DNA of 64,000 nt from Conchocele bisecta (Eukaryota > Mollusca > Bivalvia > Lucinida > Thyasiridae): assembly GCA_029237695.1 (NCBI GenBank), contig CM055272.1:11830042-11894041 (forward strand), written 5' to 3'. Shown here piece by piece: positions 22,976 through 33,861 of the stretch. The notes under the pieces were generated by a model. The model searched no databases and was not told the origin of the DNA. It saw only the letters and a list, made by a program, of their open reading frames with translations. The translations under genes were made by a program, and so were the position numbers. Each line of letters opens with the position of its first letter. The first letter of the stretch is position 1.

Positions 22976-23263
22976 TCAACATACAGAATTCATCAATTCT
23001 GCTACCCCAAACTTATCGTCTAAGGAAAAAGTAAGGTATCTCTTGTATGCATCACTTCTCCAATCGCCATGCAACTGAATCAATTCCGAAGGCACACCTG
23101 CTCTAAATGCCAACGTAGCCCCCCCCCCCCCTGCGAAAACTGTGTGTGGAATAGAGCGACGGATCCAACCCCATTTTTGACAATATAGTACGTAATTTAG
23201 ATTGAAACATATAGTATGTAATAGCCATGTTCTTTGCAAGAGAAAATAATGGCCTACCCCCAT
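22976..23263 (-). pseudogene. Tyrosine recombinase, C-terminal catalytic part
   Basis: Contains LIQLHGDWRSDAYKRYLTF, giving the second catalytic His/Trp position and the nucleophile Tyr of tyrosine recombinases. The upstream HxxR (STHSFRRGG) lies in another frame in 23103-23285. The two frames meet in a run of 13 C (23119-23131), so the break is a homopolymer length change. Confidence 0.75.
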
Positions 23264-23281
23264 CGAGGGGCAGCAATTTAA

Positions 23282-23944
23282 TCATATATTTTCATAAGCT
23301 GTAACTGGACAAAAAATTTTGTCGGTCCTCAAAAGAGGTAATTCTAAGACCCGCTCCCCAAACTGAAGTGTTTTTGACCAACGAAATTTAACAATCAAAC
23401 CTTTATCTATGACCGATATATCATCTCTCAATAAATATTTTTTGGATTTATCAAATTTATTCTCCAACACTAGGTTGGACTTGCGCGCCAACAGGAAAAA
23501 GGCAAATAAACAGAGACACCAAAAACAAGCATCAGCAATCGTAGAGATATCCAAATGAGTATATAATCCTTCTAAAATGTATGTAGTCATTGGACTCGCC
23601 TGCTTTACACAATGTGGGTTTAATCTATTAATACCTTTTAAAGACAAATTCAACAAAAAGGAGTTAATATCGATCTCAATGCCTAGCAGCATATGTGTTG
23701 TACGTACACCACTAATATAGTTCCTAATTGATTCTACAGATCTGAATGATCTGCTAAAAAATTGTGCATACAATGACAAAGTTTCCGTTGTTGCTGGCAC
23801 CGGATCTAGTCCAAAATGTAAACAAAAAAGTAAGTAAGATATTCCCATTGAATCCGCAAGTTTTTCGACGTACGAGTTGCATAAGCATATTTTGTAGAAA
23901 GCTTTAAATCCAATCTCAGTTTCTTCAAATCAGAATCTACAAAA
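23282..23944 (-). pseudogene. Tyrosine recombinase, N-terminal and first catalytic part
   Basis: Positions 23282-23848 encode a SAM-like core-binding region (SVESIRNYISGVRTTHML) and the first catalytic Arg in FFLLARKSNLV. The more N-terminal helix (KLSTKYAYATRTSKN) is in another frame at about 23855-23944, so there is a frameshift near 23850. A TTTCTTTTGTAG acceptor-like site directly precedes the N-terminal part, suggesting that YR may be joined by splicing. Confidence 0.7.
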
Positions 23945-24117
23945 GAAATTACACACACAAAGAAATGACCATTTATGCCACCCAATGTTGTTGTTGTTGT
24001 TGTTGCAGATCTACTTTAGAGTCTATATCACCTTAGCAGAAACCACCTTTTTATCCTGAATTTCAACGGTTATATATAAAAATTAATGTACTGAAACGTT
24101 ACCAGTTATCTGACAAG

Positions 24118-24708
24118 TTAGAGATCTGATGTAATTTCACAATTCACACCCACACCAAATTCATCATGAAAGTCTGTACGATGATTCCCCGTGCTCCATC
24201 TGCTCAAATGATCTGCTAACCGATTATCAAGACCCTTAACATGTTTTGCCCGCAACTCAAATTCATAAATGGCAGACAAAAAACATATTTCCCTTAAACA
24301 TCTTTGCCAAAATTCATCCCTGGTTGAACCTTTGTTGATTACAGTGCATGACAATTGGTTATCACACAAAACAACAATTCTCTGTCCCTTCAACTGAGAT
24401 CCCCACAACTTAAGGGCCACTATTATGGTAAGCATTTCCAATGCATTGATGTGCAAGTTCATAGTAGTTATCGTTTGTGGAAATTCCGCATGAAAAAATT
24501 GATTTCTGCATATGCCGCCACAACCCAACAATGACGCATCAGTCGATAAAACACTGTCAGGTTCGGACCATTCTTCTACAGTCATCATAGAAATTCCATT
24601 GTATCTTGGCAAAAACTCATGCCACCATAGTAGATCCCTTTTCAAATACTCTGGAAGAATATGGTATTGAGAATCAGACTTGTAGATTTCCCTCAGAAAT
24701 TTCAGCAT
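24118..24708 (-). pseudogene. RNase H domain of the YR element
   Basis: 196 codons. Catalytic acidic residues are visible in order: STDASLLGCGG (D), INALEM (E), VVLCDNQ (D) and HVKGLDNRLADHLSR (final D). This is the RNase H type that follows RT in DIRS/Ngaro elements. The start overlaps the RT frame by a few bases with a one-base shift (RT ends ...VFIQRC), so the two were originally one polyprotein. Confidence 0.75.
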
Positions 24709-25301
24709 CTCTGAATGAACACCCTACCCGGTCTGACACAGGCGCTAACAAAGCTGAGTTTTCCAATTAAGGATTGTAACTCACGTTTGGTAGCCGAATC
24801 CTTTTGCAACCACACCTCAATCAATATCGCAATTTCTTGCAACCTTTGAGGAGTAATTTCCAAGGTCATTGCCATTGTATCGAACATGACACCCACAAAA
24901 ACCATCCGTGTAGAAGGAGAACAAGACTTCTCTTTAGATTCCTCCATACCACATTTTTCCAATGTACCTTCCAGCGTAAGGAAAGCCGCCTGAGCTAAAT
25001 ATGGCATCTCTGCCAAAACTAAATCATCGAGATAATTAAGTAAACAAACACCTAATTTAAACATAATATATGCCACAGCGTTTGTAACACGTTGACAAAT
25101 TTGCGCTGCTGAGCGTAAACCCATACTCAAAACAGTATCAAACATGAGGTGTCCTTCATACATATATCCAACCTTATGATATTCACCCGGACATAGGCTC
25201 CATTGTCTATATGCCCGCCTTAAGTCTTTTTTCATTAATAAACAACCCCGTTTCTTAACCTTAATCAAGTTAACTAAATCATCCACCTTTGGATATACCA
25301 A
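24702..25301 (-). pseudogene. Reverse transcriptase, palm region
   Basis: KKDLRRAYRQ carries the first catalytic Asp, GLRSAAQICQRVTNAV is the DIRS-like motif 4 region, and CLLNYLDDLVL has the YLDD box. Thumb-like region and KLSFVSACVRPGRVF follow, typical before RNase H in this group. The N-terminal fingers are in another frame upstream. At the junction about ten residues of the expected LSYP-type motif seem shortened. Confidence 0.8.
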
Positions 25302-25929
25302 ACGTATCTTTTTTCGGCACTGAATTCAGAGGAGAAATGAGCATTGGCGTAAAAAATAGATTACGATTAAATGGTCCCAACACGGTTTCACAATTAATTT
25401 CCTTCAAAAAATATTTTCGTAATTCAATGGGATAAAGTCTAGTTCCTTTATGATTTTTCACTTTTTTAGATTGAACAGGAAAAGAAAGTTTCCTAGAACA
25501 TCCCAAAGGGAAACCGAACTCCAAAAATTCACAAACTTGATAATCTTTATAATCATACAACATATTCCTAATAAATGGGAAATTCAATTTATTGTTTATT
25601 GGAATTCGGCAACCTTCAAAATTATATTTTCCTGATCTCACCACTGCCTCATGTGATTCAAGTAAAAATTTTACCAGATCCTGATTAATTGAATTTACCG
25701 ATTCACAAATTTTACAATCATTATGTCCTGACCCCAGAGTCTCAGATACTAAACTATCTTTCTCAGAATTAACTACCGGTACGCCTACACTTATTTGCAC
25801 GGAATCCACCAAATTCCCTGCTACCAAATTTCTTAAGCCCCCATTTTGTAACCTCGCAAATTTCGGCAAAAATAAATTTGTTAAATTATCATTATCTGCC
25901 GTTAATTTTGAAATTTGTGTGTATTTCAT
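25279..25929 (-). pseudogene. Reverse transcriptase, fingers and linker
   Basis: 216 codons. CEFLEFGFPLGC and ETVLGPFNRNLFFTPM followed by SPLNSVPKKDT are the N-terminal RT motifs of DIRS-like pol. The frame stops after PKKDTFGISKGG and RT continues in another frame in 24702-25301. The first ~100 residues are not conserved to my eye. Confidence 0.7.
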
Positions 25930-25935
25930 ACTGCG

Positions 25936-26316
25936 TCACGCCAAAGAATATGGACATTCCCTGGCACATTCAGGATGCTTTTCTCTTTTACCCGCTTTTT
26001 GCCAACATTTGGCACAAATGTGGCAACAATGACGCATTTTCCCCTTTATCACTTCAAGATGATCTCCCGTCTTTGAACATTTGTTCCGATTGTAAGCGGA
26101 ACAGAACCAAAGTCTTTCGGAACTGTCCGCTTCCCTAAATCCCGACTTGAATACCTCTGGCTTTGAGTTGGCACCCACCGATTTTCCAAAAACTTTCCTA
26201 TTTTGCCCTGAATCTTTAAACAAATACTTGTATAGAATAGAGTGCTCCAAGTCATTCGTGCTGTCCCCCCAAGACTTTAAACCCAGTTCTATCATTCTTA
26301 ACCAAGAGGCATACAA
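25936..26316 (-). pseudogene. gag-like ORF, C-terminal Cys/His domain
   Basis: WFCSAYNRNKCSKTGDH and MRHCCHICAKCWQKAG with KHPECAREC form a Cys/His cluster of the kind found at the C-terminus of DIRS/Ngaro ORF1. It ends seven bases before the RT frame. A frameshift near 26320 separates it from the N-terminal part. Confidence 0.65.
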
Positions 26317-26329
26317 GGTTTTTATTCAT

Positions 26330-27211
26330 TCAATCCAATGAATAAATAGAAGAAAAATAAACCAATTTCTTCAATAAAGCTAATCTACCCGTTTGTTCCA
26401 CACTTGAAATGTCATCGCCAGAAATAATTTCCAGTTCCCCAGCAACCAATAATTTAAAGTCTAGCCTCTCAAAATCAATTGCCTTATTAATGTATTCAAA
26501 TTGCAAATGTGCATGCATGAGGCCATTTTTGTGGTTATCCGACGATTTCGCACTAATTCCTGATTTTTTTCCCTTAGATTTGCTACTATATTTCCTACTA
26601 TGAGCACAACTGTCACTTAATCGCTGGTCCGAACTATCGGATTCAGAGCTTTCCTCCTCGGAAGAAAGCAAACCATACCGCTTCATATACTTCTTGGCCT
26701 TATTACATAAATTTCTATTTTTCCTTAAATCATTAAGGGTAATTAAGTCGTCATGTGAAGGTGTCTCTTTAACATTGCACTTAGTAGTGTCTAATGCACC
26801 GGAGTCGGGCTGAACAAGTTTACCTTCACGAAACTTTGCTTTGTCCTCCTCCAACCTGTACCACTGCACCTCGCTTTTTCCCTTTTCAATCCGCCTCAGC
26901 AGCTCCTCCCTCTCCTTCCGTGCCTCCAAATCCCTTTTTTCGCCTTCCACCGCCGCCAATTCTCGTCTCAAAACGTCCAATTCCTCCGCGTCCTCGAATT
27001 CACAAACCGGAGATACCGCTCTTCCTCATGGCTCCATCCCACCTGACTGAGCGCACCCCACTTCCGTCGCTACCAAATTACCAGATTCTGGCGAACAAGC
27101 TTTAACAAAGCATCCCAGCGCAGTATCAGACTTTCCCTGCGCTGACAATTGTTTGTAATCTTGCACTCTCAGTGCCGATTGTCTTTTAGGCCTCGCTGCC
27201 TCATCCGCCAT
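26330..27211 (-). pseudogene. gag-like ORF, N-terminal coiled-coil part
   Basis: Begins MADEAARPKRQSALRVQDYK at 27211 and shares one frame down to 26330, interrupted by an in-frame TGA at 27026. After it come a charged heptad-rich segment (LAAVEGEKRDLEARKEREEL, coiled coil), a Ser/Glu/Asp-rich acidic stretch (SSEEESSESDSSD) and a Lys/Ser-rich stretch. This matches the expected place and style of a YR-element ORF1 and not any host gene known to me. Confidence 0.6.
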
Positions 27212-27801
27212 CCTTTCTCAACGAAAAGACTGGCTATCTTTTTCTCACACTGCCGACAAATCACTCGGACTCCATTGCAGTTATCATTCAAAATTTCACT
27301 AATTATTCTTTTAATGGCCTCTGAACACTCAGTTCGTCACAGGATAGACGAATTTACGGCCGAAACACAGAATTTATAATATTTTAACAAATATTTTGAC
27401 AATCAGATATCACACCACTGAATTATACAACCTGTAGCACGGATTCGTAAAAATTTAGTATATATATGCATATATCACGTGACTTTGTTCAACCAATGAG
27501 CAAAGGTTTACTACATGTTGCGAAGCGACTAATTTCACAAGAAAAGACTCAACAATTTAGAATAAAGGTTAATATAAAACAAGATAATTAAATAAGTATC
27601 TATATCGTTGTAGGAAAATACCAATATAGAACTAAATAAAATAATAACATAAGCAAAGACTGTGTCTCAAAATGAATTCTTCACTAAGAAGGTGACAAGA
27701 TATACACGGAAATGCTAAAAATAGATAACCAACAAATCACAAATATTAAAGGGGCGTTCTCGGATTTCAGTAATTAACTTTTTTATAATATAAAAATTAC
27801 C

Positions 27802-27878
27802 AATGTTTCTTGCCTTGGTGACAGCTTCACATTTCTGCATCTTCGCTGTCTGGCCCATCTTCGACGGGCGTATTTTGA
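27802..27878. repeat. 77-bp perfect direct repeat, right copy
   Basis: See 21629-21705. On the minus strand it lies about 590 bp upstream of the gag start, the expected place of a 5' terminal repeat. Confidence 0.8.
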
Positions 27879-28282
27879 GACATACGGCACTCTTGTTAAG
27901 TTGTAAAATTCTGTTGTACCATTTATTTGTGATAAACAATAACATATGTTCATGAACAATTCCACATTTTCCTACACTTGCAGAAATGTAAATATGGTGA
28001 TCTGTGTCTTGGTGTCTCTGCGATGTTTCCATTTGTGCATCCATGTATTCATACATCTGACATCTGCATTCAAGTTTGATTACAACACACCACGTATGGA
28101 AGGTCTTTGAGTCAATTCCCACCCTTAAATTAAGCTAAGTAGTAAAGTACAAGATTGTCTTGTCTTATACTGGCTTCTACACTCCCGCCTGTGATTCTCT
28201 TACCAAGAATTGCAATGCAGCGGTCCTTGAATTGCAATTCGTCCCCTCTGAAATTGCAGTCTAATTGCGGTCCAATCGCGGT

Positions 28283-28400
28283 CCCGTTTTTGCGGTCATT
28301 CTTTCGTGATACCGTTTGTGTGGTCATTCTTTCGCGGTCCAGTTTGTGCGGTCATTCTTTCGCGATACCGTTTGTGCGGTCATTCTTTCGCTATTTGCGG
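28283..28400 (+). repeat. Short tandem repeat, about four 28-bp units
   Basis: Units of GTGCGGTCATTCTTTCGCGA plus TACCGTTT with minor changes. Confidence 0.75.
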
Positions 28401-28449
28401 TAAAAAAACTTAGCGTTACGCGTATATATACACCTACAGTAGCGCTTTT

Positions 28450-28680
28450 CTGCTCCTTACCTATTTGTATATACTAATATCGTATACATATCGTAATCGT
28501 ATAGTATTGGCATATTTAATGAGCATATCGTATGATCATATAATATTGGTATGTTTGTACCGTATCATCGTATAGTACAGTTTATTTACATTATACAAAC
28601 GTACTATACAAATATTATACAAACATACGATAGCCGTTCGTATATACGATATATCCGGATATGGTATGAATATACAGTGG
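28450..28680 (+). repeat. AT-rich ATCGTATA-word region
   Basis: Dense, irregular repeats of TCGTATA and TATACGAT in both orientations. No exon or RNA seen. Confidence 0.5.
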
Positions 28681-28969
28681 GGTCATCGTGCGGTTAAACT
28701 ATACCGATGCACCGGTTCATTTCGCATGTAAACATCCGGTTTTCATTTTGATCATCTGCCACAATTTTAAGTTTTTCAAAATGAATAAATTTTCAGTTTT
28801 ACGATACAGAAACAATTTAAAACTGAGGATTGTGAAGTACGGTATCACAGTGCATATACATGTGTGTTCAATACAGTAATTCATCAGTAATTCATCATTG
28901 TACTCCGCACCACCGCCGGGGACACAAAACAATGATCCCCCACACACACCAGCCATCTACATTTGGCGT

Positions 28970-29441
28970 CCTAAAAGATCGACTGCCAAAAACTAATCTG
29001 GTATAGAAATAATACATATCATCCCATTTAATGCCCTGAAAGGCCACAACTCCTTCAGGACAGGAATCTGTTTAAAAGCATCCCTAATGTCCACTTTACA
29101 AAATCTACTCCCAATACCTTGCTTTCTTGTGATATATATGGCATAGTCAATTGTGACATATGTCAAAGAGTATTCCTCTTTATCTATAAGGTCGTTAAGA
29201 CTTGGATGTAAAATATTATCATGGGGTGCTGAGAAATCCACAATCAATCTCTTTTTCCCAGAGTACTTTCCCTCAGCTATACCGATTGGACTGATGCGAT
29301 ATTGTGAAAATGGTATGGAATCAAACGGGCCGATCACATATCCTTTTTCAAGTTCAGACTGAACCAACTGTGAAGTTATGTCATGCTGCTTGATTGCCGA
29401 CAACAAGTTTCTACATTCAAAATCTATCTCTTGTACATAGG
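28970..29441 (-). pseudogene. Reverse transcriptase fragment of a second retroelement
   Basis: Open to the left of a TTG at 29406. Visible RT motifs: SELEKGYVIGPF, RISPIGIAEGKYSGKKR, LIVDFSAPHDN and SRFCKVDIRDAFKQIPV (first catalytic Asp). Near 29020 the frame shifts; the next frame gives YYFYTRLVFGSRSF, the RT motif that should follow. Homology is lost at about 28970. The type is DIRS-like but clearly different from the element at 21.6-27.9 kb. Its 5' side runs straight into the minisatellite. Confidence 0.75.
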
Positions 29442-30625
29442 GAATACTAGGCTATCAGTTGTATATAGGGAATAGCAGGCTATCTCTTGTACATAGGGAA
29501 TACCAGGCTATCTCTTACCAGGCTATATCTTATACATAGGGAATACCAGGCTATCTCTTGTACATATGGAATACCAGGCTATCTCTTACCAGGCTATCTC
29601 TTGTACATCGGGAATACTAGGCTATCAGTTGTACATAGGGAATACCAGGCTATCTCTTGTACATATGGAATACAAGGCTATCTCTTATACATAGGGAATA
29701 CCAGGCTATCTCTTGCACATAGGGAATACCAGGCTATCTCTTACCAGGCTATCTCTTGTACATAGAGAATACCAGGTTATCTCTTGTACATAGGGAATAC
29801 TAGGTTATATGTTGTACATAGGGAATACTAGGCTATATCTTGTACATAGGGAATACTAGGCTATCTCTTGTACATTGAGAATACTAGGATATCGCTTGTA
29901 CATAGGGAATACTAGGCTATCTCTTGTACATAGGGAATACTAGACTATCTCTTGTACATAGGGAATACCAGGCTCTCTCTTGTACATAAGTAATACCAGA
30001 CTATCTCTTGTACATATGTAATACTAGGCTATCTCTTGTACATATAGAATATCAGGCTATCTCTTGTTTTTTGGGAATACCAGGCTATATATTGTGCATA
30101 GGGAATACTAGGCTATCTCTTGTACATAGGGAATACCAGGATATCTCTTGTACATAGGGAATACCAGGCAATATCTTGTACATCGGGAATACCAGCCTAT
30201 CTCTTGTACATATAGAATACCAGGCTATCTCTTGTACATAGGGAATACCAGGCTATCTCTTGTACATAGGGGATACCAGGCTATCTCTCGTACATAGGGA
30301 ATACCAGGCCATCTCTTGTACATCGGGAATACTAGGCTATCAGTTGTACATGTATACCAGGATATCTCTTGTACATAGGGAATACCAGGCAATATCTTGT
30401 ACATCGGGAATACCAGCCTATCTCTTGTACATATAGAATACCAGGCTATCTCTTGTACATAGGGAATACCAGGCTATCTCTTGTACATAGGGGATACCAG
30501 GCTATCTCTTGTACATAGGGAATACCAGGCCATCTCTTGTACATCGGGAATACTAGGCTATCAGTTGTACATGTATACCAGGCTATCTCTTGTACATAGG
30601 GAATAAAAGGCTACCTCTTGTACAT
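29430..30625 (+). repeat. Minisatellite, 28-bp unit, about 43 copies
   Basis: Unit: AGGCTATCTCTTGTACATAG plus GGAATACC. Variants include ATCAGTTG for ATCTCTTG and short CTATCTCTTACC half-units. A block of about 220 bp near 30134-30350 is repeated at about 30356-30575, so there is a recent higher-order duplication. The first unit overlaps retroelement coding sequence. Confidence 0.9.
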
Positions 30626-32105
30626 AGGCATATACCTATTGCAGACTGTACGACAGTAGCGTGTGTGATATATATGTGGTCAATATATGTGTACCTATTG
30701 CAGACTGTATGACAGTGGTGTGTGTGATATATATATGGTCAATATATGGTTACCTATTGCAGTCTGTGTGACAGTGGTGTGTGTGATATATGTATGGTCA
30801 ATATATGGTTACCTATTGCAGTCTGTGTGACAGTGGTGTGTGTGATATATATATGGTCAATATATGGTTACCTATTGCAGTCTGTGTGACAGTGGTGTGT
30901 GTGATATATGCAATATATGGCCATCTATTACAGACTGTATGACAGTGGTGTGTGTGATATATGTATGGCCAATACATGGCTACCTATTACAGACCGTATA
31001 ACAAGTGGTGTGTATGTTATATGTATGGTCAATATAATGGTTACCTATTGCAGACTGAACGACATGGTGTGTGATATATATATATGTATGGTCAATATAT
31101 GGTTACCTATTGCAGACTGTATGACAGTGGTGTGTGATATGTATGGTCAATATATGGTTACCTATTGCAGACTGTATGACAGTGGTGTGTGTAATATATG
31201 TATGGTCAATATATGGTTACCTATTGCAGACTGTATGACAGTGGTGTGTGTGATATATGTATGGGCAATATATGCTTACCTATTGCAGACTGTATGACAG
31301 TGGTGTGTGTAATATATGTATCGTCAATATATGGTTACCTATTACAGACTGTATGACAGTGGTGCGTGTGATATATGTATGGTCAATATATGGTTACCTA
31401 TTGCAGTCTGTGTGACGGTGGTTTGTGTGATATATGTATGGGCAATATATGGTTACCTATTGCAGACTGTATGACAGTGGTGTGTGTGATATATGTATGG
31501 GCAATATATGGTTACCTATTGCAGACTGTATGACAGTGGTGTGTGTGATATATGTATGGGCAATATATGGTTACCTATTACAGACTGAATGACAGTGGTG
31601 TGTGTGATGTATGTATGGTCAATATATGGTTACCTATTACAGACTGTATGACAGTGGTGCGTGTGATATATGTATCGTCAATATATGGTTACCTATTACA
31701 GACTGTATGACAGTGGTGTGTGTGATATATGTATGTATGGTCAATATATGGTTACCTATTACAGACTGTATGACAGTGGTGCGTGTGATATATGTATGGT
31801 CAATATATGGTTACCTATTGCAGACTGTATGACAGTGGTGTGTGTGATATATGTATGGGCAATATATGGTTACCTATTACAGACTGTATGACAGTGGTGC
31901 GTGTGATATATGTGTGTATGGCCAATATATGGTTACCTATTGCAGACTGTACGACAGTGGTGTGTGTGATATATGTATGGTCAATATATGGTTACCTATT
32001 ACAGACTGTATGACAGTGGTGTGTGTGATATATGTATGGCCAAGATATGGTTACCTATTACAGACTGTATGACGGTGGTGTTTTGATATTTGTATGGTCA
32101 ACATG
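30626..32105 (+). repeat. Minisatellite, about 59-bp unit, about 25 copies
   Basis: Unit: GATATATGTATGGTCAATAT, ATGGTTACCTATTGCAGACT, GTATGACAGTGGTGTGTGT. Units vary by G/A in TTGCAG/TTACAG and by small insertions of TATG. It ends about 135 bp before exon 6. Confidence 0.9.
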
Positions 32106-32240
32106 TTTAAATATGTTTTCCATTTGTTTTAATATCTACTTAAAAGTGTATGTTACAACATATACCTTTAAGTGAAATAAGAAAAAAAATTGAATTTTCG
32201 AAAATTCACTATTAAACCTGGTTTCCTCTTGCTCTTTCAG

Positions 32241-32346
32241 GTGATTCCTGTGATGACATTATGTCTGCCGCCCACTCATCTGATTGTGGCCACTTGTACA
32301 GGCAGCTGGTATCTAACTACACGTCTCCTGGCACAAACAGCTGCAG
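32241..32346 (+). CDS. Exon 6 of the model, second Cys module
   Basis: Acceptor: TTTCCTCTTGCTCTTTCAG, very strong. Donor: CAG followed by gtttgt, acceptable but the weakest of the set. Enters in phase 1 (split codon GGT, Gly), 34 codons, leaves in phase 2. Translation begins DSCDDIMSAAHSSDCGHLY and ends TSPGTNSC. Contains an NYT glycosylation sequon. It shares size, phase pair, CDD and the terminal Cys with exon 4, so the exons probably arose by module duplication. If the donor is unused the frame would run to a stop at 32416. Confidence 0.8.
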
Positions 32347-32431
32347 GTTTGTTAGTGCACTTGTACCACAAACACATGGTGTAACCCGTAAAATGCCGCA
32401 GATCACGCTATTCTAATTACACGGCTTAATA

Positions 32432-33555
32432 CACTGCAGCTCCATTATAACGCGGTGGTCGGGGTCCAAGATTTCAAACCGCGATCGAATCCGACCGCGT
32501 TATAAAATTTCGGGACATGCACGGGTACTGGTACTGCACGTGTTACTGGTATCATCCGCATTTCGGTTACCAACTATTGCGGGAATTCCATTAGCAACGG
32601 ACCCATATAAAATCATGTCATTTGAACAGAAGTTAAAGTAATTATTAATAATGCCTATGACATACAAACTTGTATTAATGTATTAAACATATGAGTTATT
32701 TATAAAATCATGCTTATTACGTTGTATAGTGCTCGCGATAGACAGACACTTATAACAATGTATACTACTCGCGATCAACAGGCGCTTAAAAGGATTAATC
32801 GATAATAAATAATGCCTATGGTCACGTGTCTTGCCTATTCATGCGGACGATGATACGTGTTGATACGTGCATAATCTCAGGATGGGGGTCACGTGATCGT
32901 TTACGCTGCAACAGTCATATTGATGAATGAAATTTACGATTTAAGCGAGATTGCCGTGGGCTGCAGTGTAAACAATAGACCACGTGATCCCATACCCAGA
33001 TAATGCTGAAACACCAGTCTATTTATAGAACGCTAAATATTACACCTGGGAGTAAAGAAAAAGAAAGGCGATCGAACACGCAACCAAATTAGCGACAATT
33101 ATGTGTTAACACAGAGATATATTGACATTACTTGGTGACAAAAAGCGGTACATTTACGTGACTGGAGAAATGGTGCTCATGGGATTTGTGACCAGTGTAG
33201 CTTCTGATCAGGCGTTACATTGGTCGGCATGCTCCTTTGATACGACCATTACTTCGCGAATACATTTCAATTGGAATTAAGGTAATTGAATTGATTAATA
33301 AATATGCCTATTAACATGATTACCTGATTAAAGGTATTACATTTGCTAACATACTAATAATAATCCTTTCATGGACTTTGAACATCGTTGTTTGAATAAA
33401 TCACGAATCAACTAATTACACGATGACTACGACGTCCGACGATTTTTTTAATTTTGTTTTTCTTGATTTTTCAAAAAAAAATTGGGATCCACGAGAGACC
33501 CACGTTATAATGGAGATCGCGCTATACGCGACCGCGTTATAATGGAGCTGCAGTG
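32432..33555. mobile_element. TA-flanked DNA transposon, non-autonomous
   Basis: Ends CACTGCAGCTCCATTATAAC and GTTATAATGGAGCTGCAGTG are perfect inverted repeats of at least 24 bp with TA on both sides (32430-32431, 33556-33557), as in Tc1/mariner/pogo elements. A subterminal second GCG(A)CCGCGTTATAA motif is present. No transposase ORF. Carries an older MITE fragment at 33157-33236. Confidence 0.75.
33157..33236 (+). mobile_element. MITE fragment of the TGTGGCTGTGACTGGAG family
   Basis: ACGTGACTGGAGAAATGGTG followed by GTGACCAGTGTAGCTTCTGA. Left part only, inside the transposon at 32432-33555. Confidence 0.5.
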
Positions 33556-33861
33556 TATGAAAGATTAAAAATGTGCATGGGATTTGTTTCCACTTTATAT
33601 CTTTTAAACCGATGACTGGATTTTCAAATGATATGCCACAAATGTTTGCCATGATGAGTCACTGTGTCACATTCTATACCCACATGTTTACATCCAAGGT
33701 CACACTTAGAGGTCAAAAGTAAAAAATATATGTGCATGATATTTAATTTCAGACCTATGAATCTCTTTCTGATATTGAATCTGTTCCTGTGACAAACCAA
33801 TGTTTGTGGAGATATTATGACCACTCCCGTGATAGCTCTAAATTTTTATTTATATTTTCAG

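Larger units (their letters stand above)
21629..27878 (-). mobile_element. Decayed tyrosine-recombinase retroelement (DIRS/Ngaro type)
   Basis: On the minus strand, in order: gag-like ORF with C-terminal Cys/His cluster, reverse transcriptase, RNase H, tyrosine recombinase, and an SGNH-hydrolase-like ORF. RT and RNase H followed by a tyrosine recombinase defines YR retroelements; an added SGNH hydrolase has been described in Ngaro-type members (family knowledge). A perfect 77-bp direct repeat (21629-21705 and 27802-27878) brackets the coding region and is used here as provisional limits. At least six frame breaks or stops make it inactive. It lies antisense inside the 18.4-kb intron of the host gene. 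Confidence 0.75.

Noticed and set aside
30908..32072. Open frames with repeated YGQYMVTYYRLYD text
   Set aside because: Translation of the 59-bp minisatellite.
29430..32105. CRISPR-like array
   Set aside because: Units are directly adjacent with no unique spacers; the organism is eukaryotic. These are minisatellites.
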